A stretch of 64,000 bases of DNA, taken from assembly GCA_028335825.1 (NCBI GenBank), contig JAIOKI010000006.1:434001-498000 (forward strand). The letters run 5' to 3'. Made by a program: the position numbers and the translations under genes. Positions 1-9,064 of this stretch are shown here, in pieces (the stretch's first letter is position 1; each line of letters starts with the position of its first letter). Origin of the DNA: Nosema muscidifuracis. Its lineage: Eukaryota > Microsporidia > Nosematidae. The notes under the pieces are model-generated. The model did no database searches, was not told the origin of the DNA, and saw nothing but the letters and a program-made list of their open reading frames with translations.

Positions 1-272
1 TTAATAAATTAGTTTGTATAAATTTATTTTATAAGACATTATTTAATTTGTTTTGTTAGAATAATTTTTAATTTATTTTGATTGTATAAATTTATTTTAT
101 AAGACATTTTTTAATTTGTTTTGTTTGTATATTTTTTTAATTTATAAGACATATAAAAATTTTCAATATGTGATGTATTAAAATGTCTTAGTAATATTAT
201 AAATTATTTAATATTAAATTAATTACTAAATACAGAAATAGTTCAATATTATTTCTCATGATAACTTTCGAA

Positions 273-389
273 ATGTCTATAAAGTCATTTAAGAAGACAT
301 GGACGTTTTTTAAATTAGTTGATGAGATAATAAAAATATTACCAAATATTTCCTATAAAAAAGGTGTAATCAGAAGGAAATTCAGATAA
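273..389 (+). pseudogene. Short coding-like fragment, possible transposase remnant
   Basis: A 38-codon open frame with an ATG sits in otherwise non-coding DNA. It encodes a basic, aromatic peptide (KKTWTFFKLVDEIIKILPN, ending GVIRRKFR) whose composition differs from the surrounding A/T runs. The pattern vaguely recalls the start of Merlin/IS1016-type transposases, but no zinc-binding cysteines or catalytic residues follow. No CCC start signal is present. It is most likely a leftover of a mobile or expanded gene; the family is a guess. Confidence 0.2.
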
Positions 390-1010
390 AACAATCTTCC
401 TTTTAAATTAATAATTTAAATAGTATTGTAAATTATTTGATATCAAAGAAAAATAATTTAAAATTTATATATTCATTTCTAAATCCGTTATAAAATTAAT
501 AATAGACACCTGTCAAAAATATCATTTTAATTCAAATATAAAAGGTCTATTATAATTAAACAGAATTTAAAAGTAAACTGATGAATTTAGGAATCTTAAG
601 TTAAAGAAAAAAAATATACTGACACAAGTTCAATACACTGAAATAAGTCATTACGATCAATACAAAGATAATTAAAAATTTTCAAAAAGTAGATTTTTTT
701 AATCTTAAAATATTTTAATTCTTATTGAAAATTTACCAATAAACTAAACTTATTAAAATTATGTATTTAAAATAAATTATATTGAAATTAACTAATAATA
801 TTTACTTATATAAAAAATATATTTAAATTAACTAATCATATTTACTTATATAAAAATATATTTAAATTAATTATGCATATTAAGTTATATACAAATTATA
901 TAAAAATATATCGAAATTAACTTATATAAAAAATATATTTAAATTAACTAATCATATTTACTTATATAAAAAATATATCGAAATTAACTTATATAAAAAA
1001 TATATTGAAA
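390..1010. repeat. A+T-rich intergenic DNA with a tandem repeat at 775-1010
   Basis: No gene is seen. From about 775 to 1010 a unit of roughly 40 bases recurs imperfectly, built from TTATATAAAAAATATAT followed by a TTAAATTAACTAATCATA-like segment. It runs into the 3' end of the minus-strand gene that follows. Confidence 0.6.
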
Positions 1011-1232
1011 TTAATTATGCATATTTTTATATTTTTTTAAAATACTAAATCTACCAAATCTTTCTAACTCCTTCTGTATAACTGGATCATCCATAAATCT
1101 TTCTATTTCTTCATAATTAATAAACCCAAAATTACGTATCTGTTTAATAATATCATTATTCTTAACTATTCTTAAGAAAAGTTTCTCTAAATCTTGAGAT
1201 TTGACTATGTCATCGAGAGAAATTAAAGACAT
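1011..1232 (-). CDS. Hypothetical 73-residue protein, divergent from SmE
   Basis: A small acidic/helical protein starting MSLISLDDIVKSQ. A longer frame starts seven codons upstream (ATG at 1251-1253), but CCC lies five bases before the 1232 ATG (CTTCCCTTTGATG), so the inner start is preferred. The C-terminal part, with FMDDPVIQKELERFG, distantly recalls STI1-type DP repeats of co-chaperones; this is weak and I do not assign a function. The gene is head-to-head with SmE. Only 43 bases separate the two starts, so both promoters must lie in a tiny shared region or inside the neighbouring gene. Confidence 0.5.
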   Translation of the reverse strand: MSLISLDDIVKSQDLEKLFLRIVKNNDIIKQIRNFGFINYEEIERFMDDPVIQKELERFGRFSILKKYKNMHN

Positions 1233-1275
1233 CAAAGGGAAGAAATAATTCAAAAAAATAAAAAGTAAGAAGGGT

Positions 1276-1485
1276 ATGAATAAGGAAGAAATACAACCAC
1301 TAGAAGCTATTTATATAGGAATGATTGATAATAAAAATGTAGAAGTCTATGAAAGAGAAGGAAATACAGTTCATAGAGGAAAAATAGTTGGGTTTGATGA
1401 ATTTATGAATTTAGTGATTGATACTGGTAATAGTAGATATCTTCTTAAAGGAGATTGTATTTTATCAATAAATATTTTAGAATGA
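1276..1485 (+). CDS. SME1: Sm protein, probably SmE (snRNP core)
   Basis: A 69-residue protein with both Sm motifs. Sm1 spans about residues 20-50 and includes GFDEFMNLVID, very close to the GFDEYMNLVLDD typical of SmE. Sm2 is YLLKGDCILSI, matching the (M/L)LKGDNI pattern. SmE is one of seven subunits of the ring that binds the U-rich Sm site of spliceosomal snRNAs in the nucleus. At 69 residues it is shorter than the usual ~90, because the N-terminal extension and the loop between the motifs are trimmed. The start is preceded by GAAGGGT, a GGG version of the start signal. The next gene begins 7 bases after the stop. SmE fits with the intron seen in eL37. Sm family is secure; the E assignment is probable. 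Confidence 0.8.
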   Translation: MNKEEIQPLEAIYIGMIDNKNVEVYEREGNTVHRGKIVGFDEFMNLVIDTGNSRYLLKGDCILSINILE

Positions 1486-1492
1486 TAAGGGT

Positions 1493-1951
1493 ATGTCAAA
1501 TAATGATAAATCAAGAGACTTTATAGAAAAGTATATAAAATTAAATGATTATAAAGAAAAAGACTTTAAAGAAGATAAGATTGAATCAAATGATTATAAA
1601 GAAAAAGATAATATTGAATTAAATGATTATAATGAAGATATAAAATTTAAAGACTTTAAAGAAGAAGATCTAGTTGAAGAAAAAGAGAACTCTAATATTC
1701 AATCAGATGTCAAAGCATATCGTCAAATAAATGTCGAGATCGATTCATATTTTGAAACAGATCCCGAGTTCGAATCAGATTCATTTGATTTAGATAAACT
1801 ACCTATATTTATGAAAAAAGAAAATTTTGATTTGGAAATGGGATTAGCCTTATCAAATTCATTAATTAACAAACAAAGTAATATATTAGATCAAGTAGAT
1901 ATTATCAATCTATATGACTACCAATTAACATTTTTAATGTCTAATAAATAA
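1493..1951 (+). CDS. Hypothetical acidic low-complexity protein
   Basis: A 152-residue protein of unknown function. Residues 10-65 consist of imperfect repeats around NDYKEKD; residues 65-100 are Asp/Glu/Ser-rich; the last 50 residues (from LPIFMKKENFDLEMG) look like a folded helical segment. The start has the same AAGGGTATG context as SmE, 7 bases after the SmE stop, so the two genes may share a transcript or overlap in their control elements. No signal peptide or membrane segment is seen. Confidence 0.6.
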   Translation: MSNNDKSRDFIEKYIKLNDYKEKDFKEDKIESNDYKEKDNIELNDYNEDIKFKDFKEEDLVEEKENSNIQSDVKAYRQINVEIDSYFETDPEFESDSFDLDKLPIFMKKENFDLEMGLALSNSLINKQSNILDQVDIINLYDYQLTFLMSNK

Positions 1952-2711
1952 CTTTTTTAAAAAACTTATTACTTAATGTCATTCTTTAAGGTTTATACCT
2001 AAATTTATTGTGTTTATTTATAGAAATCTTTAAGTTTATATAATTGAGCTTTTTAAATAAATTGATTATTTATATTTAATACTAATTAATGTCATATCTC
2101 TAAGTTTATATATTTTAACTTTATGTTAGATCTTTAAGGTTCATACATAAAAATTATTACTAAAATCGTTAAATTTTTAAGTTTTTATACTTTAACTTTA
2201 TGTTAGATCTTTAAGGTTTATACATAAAAATTATTACTAAAATCGTTAAATTTATTTTATTATAGAATATAAGAAAATTTAAAAGAGAGTTTATTAAATT
2301 TAATAATTTTTTTCTTAAAAAAATTATACCAATAAAATTTTTATTTTAAATAAAGTTTGATCACAGATTTAAAAAGAAATTTTTAAGATATCAGAATTCT
2401 TAAATAAATTTTATCTATCAATATTTTAATAAATAAAAAATTTAAGGGATTATGAATTAAAAGTTAAAAATAATGAAACTTAAAGTATCATAAAATAAAC
2501 TAATAATTTTTTTTAAATATTTTAATAAATAAAAAATTTAAGGGATTATGAATTTAAAGTTAAAAATAATGAAACTTAAAGTATCATAAAATAAACTAAT
2601 ATTTTTTTTAAATTTTAAAATAAAAATTAAAAAATATTTTTTTACACCAATAATTTCAAGTTAAATATAACTGGTTACTTAAAATATTTAAGGAATATTT
2701 TAGCCCTTTTT
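1952..2711. repeat. Intergenic DNA with two tandem repeats
   Basis: No gene is seen. A 77-base unit containing ATGTTAGATCTTTAAGGTT occurs twice between about 2121 and 2275. A 96-base unit starting ATATTTTAATAAATAAAAAA occurs twice at about 2421-2612 with only a few differences. The last 40 bases before the next gene are less repetitive and end in the TTAGCCCTTTTTATG start signal. Confidence 0.7.
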
Positions 2712-4655
2712 ATGTCAACAAAAGATGAAAAATTTAATTTAGAAATTACAAAGAAACTTGATTCATTTAAGAATGCAAGTGAATGGCCTGATTTCATTTC
2801 ATTACTTACATCATTAGACACAACTATACAAGCTTATTCTTTACCTTATATTCCAAAAAAAGAATTATTATGCAAAAGACTAAATCAATGTTTAAATCCT
2901 CTTCTTCCTGCAGGAGTGCATAAAAAGGTTTTGGAAACTTATTCGATAATTTTTCAAACAATTTCTGAAGATGAATTAGTAGTTAATTTTGGTATTTATA
3001 CATTGGGATTGTTAAATTTTGGATGTCATTCTAGAATATTAGTTATGGGATCATATTTAAGAGTCATTGATAAATATATTATAGGGTTAGGTAAGAGAAT
3101 TGAACCTTTTACTATAAATATTTTATTTGGTTTATTACCATCAATAGAATCAGAATCAAATGAATATTATAGAAAATCAATTGAAATAATTAACAAGTTT
3201 AAAGAAAAAATTAGTGAAAAGATTTTTTATTTATCTTTTTGGAATATTTATTTACAAAGTGTAAGTTCAAGATTATCTGTTATTAGTTATTTAATGAATG
3301 AAAAAGTTAATTATGATGTAATGGTAAGTGATAAAATTTTAATAGTTAAAGCTTTAAGAGAAGGATTAAGAAGTTCTGATTTATTAATATTAAGAAATAC
3401 ACTTGACTTAATATTATATATGTTTCCTATTAAAAGTAAAGTATTTTCAGATAACCTTAATAGTGATTTACTTGAAGGAATGTTTCAAGTATTTAGTAGA
3501 AGAGAACAAAATCTTAATAAAAGAGTATTTTTATGGATAGGATTAGTAGATGATCAAATTAATTCAGATATTTCTATTGTAACTAAAACTTTAGAAAGAA
3601 TTTTAAAGACAAAATCAACTACAAAATATTTTTTTAAAATATTTACTACATTATCAGATAAAAGTAATTTAACACAGAAAATTTTAGAAGAATTATTATT
3701 TAAAGTTCTTGTTTATACAAAAGATTATGAAGAATTTAAATTAAGTGAATTTCCAATATTAGATCGTAATGAAGAATTTACACAACAAGATATAGTTGAT
3801 ATAGGTAAAAATTTCTTTACTACTGATGTAGATAAATTATGGAAAGTGTTTTATATGGAACTTAAGAAATCATTTAATAAAATGAAATCTTTAGATTCTA
3901 GTATTATTGATAATAATAGAGATAATGATAATAATAAAGGTATTGATAAAAATATTGATAATAATAAAGATATTGATAAAGATATTGATAATAAAGATAA
4001 TGATAAAGATATTAGGAATAATCAAGATAATGATAAAGACAAAGATATTGATAATAAAGATAATAATAAAGGTATTGATAATAAAGATGTTGAAAATGAT
4101 ATTAAGAAAATAAGTAGTCAAGATAATTATGATAAGGATATTGATATTAATAAAATAAGTAGTCAATCTAAAGATGATAATTATATTGATAAAGATAATA
4201 AGAATAAAGATATTGATATTAAAGATAATGATAAAGATAATAAATATATTGATAATCATATCGATATAAGTAGAATGAATATTCATAATTCAAAAAATTT
4301 TATTTCTAATTCTATTAATAAAACTCAGATAGATAAATTTATTTCAGGTAATTTAAATAAAATAGTTGTAGAAGATGATCAAACTTTAATATCTGATAAA
4401 AAAAAGAAGAATAAGAAAAATAATTTTAATATAAAAAAGATATCAAATTATAAATTTAATAAAATTTCAAAGGAAGTAACTGGAACAACTTCAGATATTT
4501 TATCATACATAAATTTCTGTACTAATAATTATAATATATACGATCAAACAGTTTTGAAAACTCATTTACCAATTCTAGTTTTATTCGTATTAGAAAATTA
4601 TAATCTTTTTGATGAAAATATTAGATTCGAATTTTTAAAATATAATATTCCATAA
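2712..4655 (+). CDS. DOP1: DOP1/Dopey homologue, N-terminal part (ends at an in-frame TAA)
   Basis: Residues 1-200 match the Dopey N-terminal domain: EWPDFISLLTSL, YIPKKELLCKRLNQCLNP, LPAGVHKKVLETY and LGLLNFGCHSRI are its typical blocks. Dopey proteins are large peripheral proteins of Golgi/endosome membranes that work with Mon2 and the Drs2/Neo1 flippases in membrane trafficking. Residues 395-535 are an Asp/Asn/Lys-rich insertion made of GATAAT-like triplets. The start ATG follows TTAGCCCTTTTT. The frame ends at TAA (4653-4655), but the same frame stays open on the far side and the next 22 codons read like normal protein before the first ATG at 4722. With the next entry the protein would be about 1,806 residues, close to the ~1,700 of yeast Dop1. 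So this is one gene interrupted by one stop, whether by real loss, read-through or base error. Confidence 0.8.
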   Translation: MSTKDEKFNLEITKKLDSFKNASEWPDFISLLTSLDTTIQAYSLPYIPKKELLCKRLNQCLNPLLPAGVHKKVLETYSIIFQTISEDELVVNFGIYTLGLLNFGCHSRILVMGSYLRVIDKYIIGLGKRIEPFTINILFGLLPSIESESNEYYRKSIEIINKFKEKISEKIFYLSFWNIYLQSVSSRLSVISYLMNEKVNYDVMVSDKILIVKALREGLRSSDLLILRNTLDLILYMFPIKSKVFSDNLNSDLLEGMFQVFSRREQNLNKRVFLWIGLVDDQINSDISIVTKTLERILKTKSTTKYFFKIFTTLSDKSNLTQKILEELLFKVLVYTKDYEEFKLSEFPILDRNEEFTQQDIVDIGKNFFTTDVDKLWKVFYMELKKSFNKMKSLDSSIIDNNRDNDNNKGIDKNIDNNKDIDKDIDNKDNDKDIRNNQDNDKDKDIDNKDNNKGIDNKDVENDIKKISSQDNYDKDIDINKISSQSKDDNYIDKDNKNKDIDIKDNDKDNKYIDNHIDISRMNIHNSKNFISNSINKTQIDKFISGNLNKIVVEDDQTLISDKKKKNKKNNFNIKKISNYKFNKISKEVTGTTSDILSYINFCTNNYNIYDQTVLKTHLPILVLFVLENYNLFDENIRFEFLKYNIP

Positions 4656-4721
4656 ATTAATCTTAAAGATCAATCAGAAAAAATATGCGAACATTTTTTT
4701 GATTTAATAGATGATTTTTAT

Positions 4722-7700
4722 ATGAATGAAAATGCTAAAATTTTAAAAGAAATAGAAACTAGTTATTTAGCTTTAATAATTCAATATTTGTTAATGTATT
4801 TAGATGAAAAAACTTATTTTATTTGTTTAGATTTTTATCATAATCATAAAAATTCTTATAGATTAGATTTTTTTGTTAAAAAATATTTTGATTTTATGAT
4901 AACAAAATCACTATCTATGATACAAAATTCAATTATTTTATTTGAAGATACAAACAAATTAAATGGAGATATGTTATTTAAAGAATTATGGTATAGATTT
5001 TGTAGAGGTAATCCTGTATCAGAAGAAAATTATGGTCAAATGTGGAATCTTCAACAAAAAGATTTATCAAATCTTAGTATAGGTTTAGAAATTAATGAAT
5101 CTTTATCAATGTTAGAAGATAAATCTAAAATAGATATTATTAATACTATACGTAATGATGAAGATGTTTCTATAGCTAATAAAAAGCAGATAGTAGTACT
5201 TATGTATGAATATAATAGAATATTTAAAAGGAAATATGAAAAAATACTTGTTAAAAAAGTTAATGAAACAAATAAGCAAAATCTTTGTTTATTTTTATAT
5301 TTTATACTTGAACTTCAAGATAATAATTCTTATTATTTTTATAATATATTTTTCCTAATTAATAGTAAAATTTCAGGTAGAGATCCTATGATTACATCTA
5401 TGATAAAATCAATACATAGTTTTAAAGAAGTATTTTCTTATACAATTAAGAAATTTTTAGAATCTAATATAGAAACAGAGAATTATATTTATTTAGATAA
5501 ACCTAATATATCACAAATTAAAGGTATTCTTAAAGTATTTAAGAATATATTACAATTATCTAGAAGATTTAGATATGAACTTAATTCTGATATGATAAAT
5601 TATGATAAAGAAAGAATGAAAAATATTATTGGTAAACATGAAGGAAATTTAAAGAGTATATTATTTAATATACTTAATTATTTATTTTTATGTGAGATGT
5701 CACCTTTTTCAAATGCGAATGATTCAAAACAATCTGATTCATATGAAAGTATTAGAAATATTAAAATTCAAAGTATAAGATTAATTGAATTTTTAATTGA
5801 GAATGATATATTAAATAATAGAGATGTTAAATTATTAGATTTATCAAAGATAGTAGATATATGTATAAAATATAAAAATGATTCAGTATTAGTTTTACCT
5901 TGTGGTAAATTATTGAAATTAGCTAATAATACAGAAATTTTATCAAGATATTCTACTATATTAGATAGTAGTTGTTTTTTTTATTGTGATTTACTTGAAG
6001 TTATTTTTAATTTAAATTTTAATCATACTAGAGTTATTTTACCTTCATTTATAGATAATTTAAAAGAAGAAGGATATTCATTTATGATAATTAATGAAGT
6101 AATAAGAGAAATGATAAAATTGAATTGTACATCATTTAATTGGGCATCTATTAGTAAAACACTTATTCAGAAATTTATTGTATTTTTCAATACCAAATAT
6201 GTTAGAGGATGTAGCATTAATCGGAATGTTGATAATCAGAATGCTATTAATCGGAATGCTGATAATCAGAATAGCAATGTAAATCATAATAACAATAATT
6301 TATTGAGCCATATTAATGTAAATCAGAATAACAATAATAATTTAGTAAATAACAATAATAATGTAGTAAATCAAAATACTACAATTAATTACAACAATAC
6401 TACAATAAATTACAACAATAATTTAGTAGGTCAAAATATAATAACAAATAAGAACACAACACAATCTTTTACTAATTTTGATTATCATATTCAAAATTTA
6501 AAGGTAAAAGCTATTATAGAATCTTCTGAATTATTATTTAAAACATTCTCAGGATATTTTATAGAATATTTAATTAATTCAGATTTTTCAGAAGATTATT
6601 TAAAGAATCTTTCTTTTAAAAAGAATTTATATTCTAATATTCTTGTATCATATTCAATTAATCAAGATAGATCATTTATTTTTTTAATGAAATTTGATTC
6701 AATATGTTCTCCTTCAGAAAGAATAGAATTTTATAAGAATTCATTATCAACATTATATCAGATAATTAATTATAGATCATTTACAGATGTTAATATACTT
6801 TTATATTTATTAAAAGTATTTTCAGTTCTTCCTGAAGAATCTAGTCAATTCTTATCTATAATATATCAATCATTAGCTCATATGCAAAGATCTATGTTAA
6901 GTAAAATTAATAAGACTATTATAATAGATTTCTTATGTACAATTTCTTATACAAATAAAATTAAGAGTGCTTTACAAACTTTTATAGGATATTTATTTGA
7001 ATTATTAAGAACATCAGATAAAACATTAAAATCTTATACAATAGATAAGATAATTCAATTATCAAATAATGAATCAGTTACTATTAAAAATATGAATAGA
7101 GAAATAGTTGAATATTTAAATAATTCAGATTTCTTTAAATTTAAATTAAAAGAGAAAGCTTATTTATATAGAAAAATATTTGAGATTAAGTTAGATGTTA
7201 TGGATGATTTAGTTTATAAATTAGAAAGTAGTTTTTTTGTATCACAAACTTCTGATATAAATAATAAGTGTAATGTTCTTAAAAGAATAGCTTTTCTTAT
7301 ATTTGCTAATGAATATAACAAATTTGGAGGATTTAATTCTAAATTTATAGAAATTTGTGTTACTCTTATTCAACATAGTTCTATTAAAGTAAGAAAGAAG
7401 ATTTGGTTTCTTATAAAAATAATATGTTTAAAGATTAATCATTCTAAGTTAGTAGCTTTATTTCCTGTAGTTTATACTGAAATATTATCTTATCTTAATA
7501 ATACACGTAATATTGATTATGTAGAGATGTCTTGTATAGTAAGAGTATTAGATTTATTATTTTTACTTAATTCTACATCTACTTTTGAATTTAAGAATAC
7601 TTTATTAGGTATACAAGATAGTAATAGAAATGAGAGATTAGATGGTATTAAAAATGAGAAATTAGGAGGGGATGAAAAATTAGATGATAAAATTGAAAGA

Positions 7701-8132
7701 CAAGATTTAAGTAGATTTGAAAAATTAGATGATAAAATTGAAAGACAAAATGTTAAAAATGAAAGAAAAGACTTAAATAGAAATGAAAAATCAGATGATA
7801 AAAATAATCTTCCTTATATTGACTCTCTTATAAATATTGATAAAAATAATTTTTCTTATATTGACTCTCCTATTATTGATGATCTAAATACTTTACCAAT
7901 ATTTTATAATGTTTATCGAAGATTGTTAATTAAAAACGATGAACCACCTAAGAGAAAATTTCAGATTAGTGGAACTAAGAAATTATTTTTTCAACAGAAG
8001 ATTATAAAAGAAGAAGATATACTTTTATTTTTTAAGTATGCATCATCATATTATTCTTTACAAGAGAAGAAGACTTTTAGTATTGATTATGAATCTTTAG
8101 AAAGATTTATTTTAAATGAATTTACTGATTAG
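4722..8132 (+). CDS. DOP1: DOP1/Dopey homologue, C-terminal part (same frame as the preceding CDS)
   Basis: This 1,136-codon frame is in phase with the N-terminal DOP1 frame, and the stretch 4656-4721 is open and protein-like, so it is the rest of that gene. The first ATG (4722) has no CCC signal, unlike most real starts here. The protein is helical and repeat-like, as expected for the Dopey C-terminal half. It has an Asn-rich insertion near residues 500-580 (from NRNVDNQNAINRNADNQN) and a charged repeat near residues 965-1035 (NEKLGGDEKLDDKIERQ and similar). The final 80 residues look ordered again. On its own this frame would not be recognised as Dopey; the assignment rests on continuity with the first half. 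Confidence 0.7.
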   Translation: MNENAKILKEIETSYLALIIQYLLMYLDEKTYFICLDFYHNHKNSYRLDFFVKKYFDFMITKSLSMIQNSIILFEDTNKLNGDMLFKELWYRFCRGNPVSEENYGQMWNLQQKDLSNLSIGLEINESLSMLEDKSKIDIINTIRNDEDVSIANKKQIVVLMYEYNRIFKRKYEKILVKKVNETNKQNLCLFLYFILELQDNNSYYFYNIFFLINSKISGRDPMITSMIKSIHSFKEVFSYTIKKFLESNIETENYIYLDKPNISQIKGILKVFKNILQLSRRFRYELNSDMINYDKERMKNIIGKHEGNLKSILFNILNYLFLCEMSPFSNANDSKQSDSYESIRNIKIQSIRLIEFLIENDILNNRDVKLLDLSKIVDICIKYKNDSVLVLPCGKLLKLANNTEILSRYSTILDSSCFFYCDLLEVIFNLNFNHTRVILPSFIDNLKEEGYSFMIINEVIREMIKLNCTSFNWASISKTLIQKFIVFFNTKYVRGCSINRNVDNQNAINRNADNQNSNVNHNNNNLLSHINVNQNNNNNLVNNNNNVVNQNTTINYNNTTINYNNNLVGQNIITNKNTTQSFTNFDYHIQNLKVKAIIESSELLFKTFSGYFIEYLINSDFSEDYLKNLSFKKNLYSNILVSYSINQDRSFIFLMKFDSICSPSERIEFYKNSLSTLYQIINYRSFTDVNILLYLLKVFSVLPEESSQFLSIIYQSLAHMQRSMLSKINKTIIIDFLCTISYTNKIKSALQTFIGYLFELLRTSDKTLKSYTIDKIIQLSNNESVTIKNMNREIVEYLNNSDFFKFKLKEKAYLYRKIFEIKLDVMDDLVYKLESSFFVSQTSDINNKCNVLKRIAFLIFANEYNKFGGFNSKFIEICVTLIQHSSIKVRKKIWFLIKIICLKINHSKLVALFPVVYTEILSYLNNTRNIDYVEMSCIVRVLDLLFLLNSTSTFEFKNTLLGIQDSNRNERLDGIKNEKLGGDEKLDDKIERQDLSRFEKLDDKIERQNVKNERKDLNRNEKSDDKNNLPYIDSLINIDKNNFSYIDSPIIDDLNTLPIFYNVYRRLLIKNDEPPKRKFQISGTKKLFFQQKIIKEEDILLFFKYASSYYSLQEKKTFSIDYESLERFILNEFTD

Positions 8133-8444
8133 AAATATATTATTAAAACTAGTTACTGATTGAAAAGATTATTATTGATTAAATATTTATTTTATAAATA
8201 TTCTTCTTAAATATATCTTTATAAATACTCTTATTATAATATTTATTTTATAATATTCTTCTTAAATATATATTCCTTTTTAAATACTCTTATTAAATAC
8301 TTATTTTATAAATACTCTTCTTATAATATATCTTTTATAAATACTCTTCTTAAAATACATCCCTTATAAATACTCTTCTTAAAATACATCAAATATTTTT
8401 TTGTTCTATTTTTTTAAAATTTCTTAAAATTTTACCCCCATAAA
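8133..8444. repeat. Intergenic tandem repeats before eL37
   Basis: Units of about 30-45 bases built from CTTATAAATACTCTTCTTA and AAAATACATC recur from about 8195 to 8395. The last 50 bases before eL37 hold T-rich DNA and the ACCCCCATAAA start signal. Confidence 0.6.
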
Positions 8445-8755
8445 ATGGTAAGTAAAAAATTTATTTTATAATTTAGAGTAAAGGAACAGCAAGCTTTGGT
8501 AAAAAGAATAAGAGAAATCATACCCTTTGTAAAAGATGTGGAAATATGTCATATCATAAACAATTAAGAAAATGTGCATCATGTGCTTATCCTAGTCCTA
8601 AATGGAGAACCCCTGGATCTATAAAAGCAGGAAGAAGACGAACTACAGGAACAGGAAGAATGAGACATCTTAAAAAAATTATTCATGAGCATGTTCATGG
8701 AAAGACTGTTAGTCCAATATTAGCATCTTTTTGGAAACAAATAAAACAGAATTAA
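8445..8755 (+). CDS. RPL37: Large-subunit ribosomal protein eL37, two exons
   Basis: Exon 1 is only the ATG (8445-8447); exon 2 is 8477-8755; they join to a 93-residue protein beginning [19 protein letters not shown]. The zinc ribbon CKRCG-X13-CASC (spacing C-X2-C-X14-C-X2-C) and the block [17 protein letters not shown] are diagnostic of eL37, and the length matches the usual 88-97 residues. An uninterrupted reading could begin only at the inner ATG at 8546, which would lose the first zinc-binding CxxC pair. eL37 lies at the exit-tunnel side of the 60S subunit. The ATG is preceded by TTTACCCCCATAAA. Confidence 0.92.
8448..8476 (+). other. Spliceosomal intron, 29 bases, in eL37
   Basis: The intron begins GTAAGT directly after the start codon and ends TATAATTTAG. 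This fits known microsporidian introns: very short, at the extreme 5' end of ribosomal protein genes, with the branch A a few bases from the 3' splice site. Removing it restores the conserved SKGTxSFGKxN start of eL37 in frame, which is strong evidence that it is spliced. Confidence 0.88.
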
Positions 8756-9064
8756 ATTATTCAGAAGTATTTTTTTATTTATTTTTTTACTATAATGTAT
8801 GTAGAAATGAAGATCTAAATAAATATAATATAATAAAATAAATTATATTTTATAATATATATAATATATAATAAATATAGATATTTTGAAGTATATATAA
8901 TGAAATAAATTTAGATATTTTATAATATATATAATATATAATAAATATAGATATTTTGAAGTATATATAATGAAATAAATTTAGATATTTTATAATATAT
9001 ATAATAAAACTATAAATATAAAATATATAAAACTATAATAAAATATATTTTATTTCATTTTATT
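8756..9064. repeat. Intergenic 70-base tandem repeat
   Basis: A 70-base unit (TATAATATATATAATATATA then ATAAATATAGATATTTTGAAG then a TGAAATAAATTTAGATATTT segment) is present about 2.3 times from roughly 8846 to 9015. No gene is seen. Confidence 0.7.

Noticed and set aside
1760-1785. tRNA T-arm-like GAGTTCGAATCAG
   Set aside because: It lies inside an open coding frame, and no acceptor, D or anticodon stems can be formed around it.
3891-4286. Minus-strand 131-codon Ile/Asn-rich frame within DOP1
   Set aside because: It is the complement of the GATAAT triplet tract and has no life outside it.
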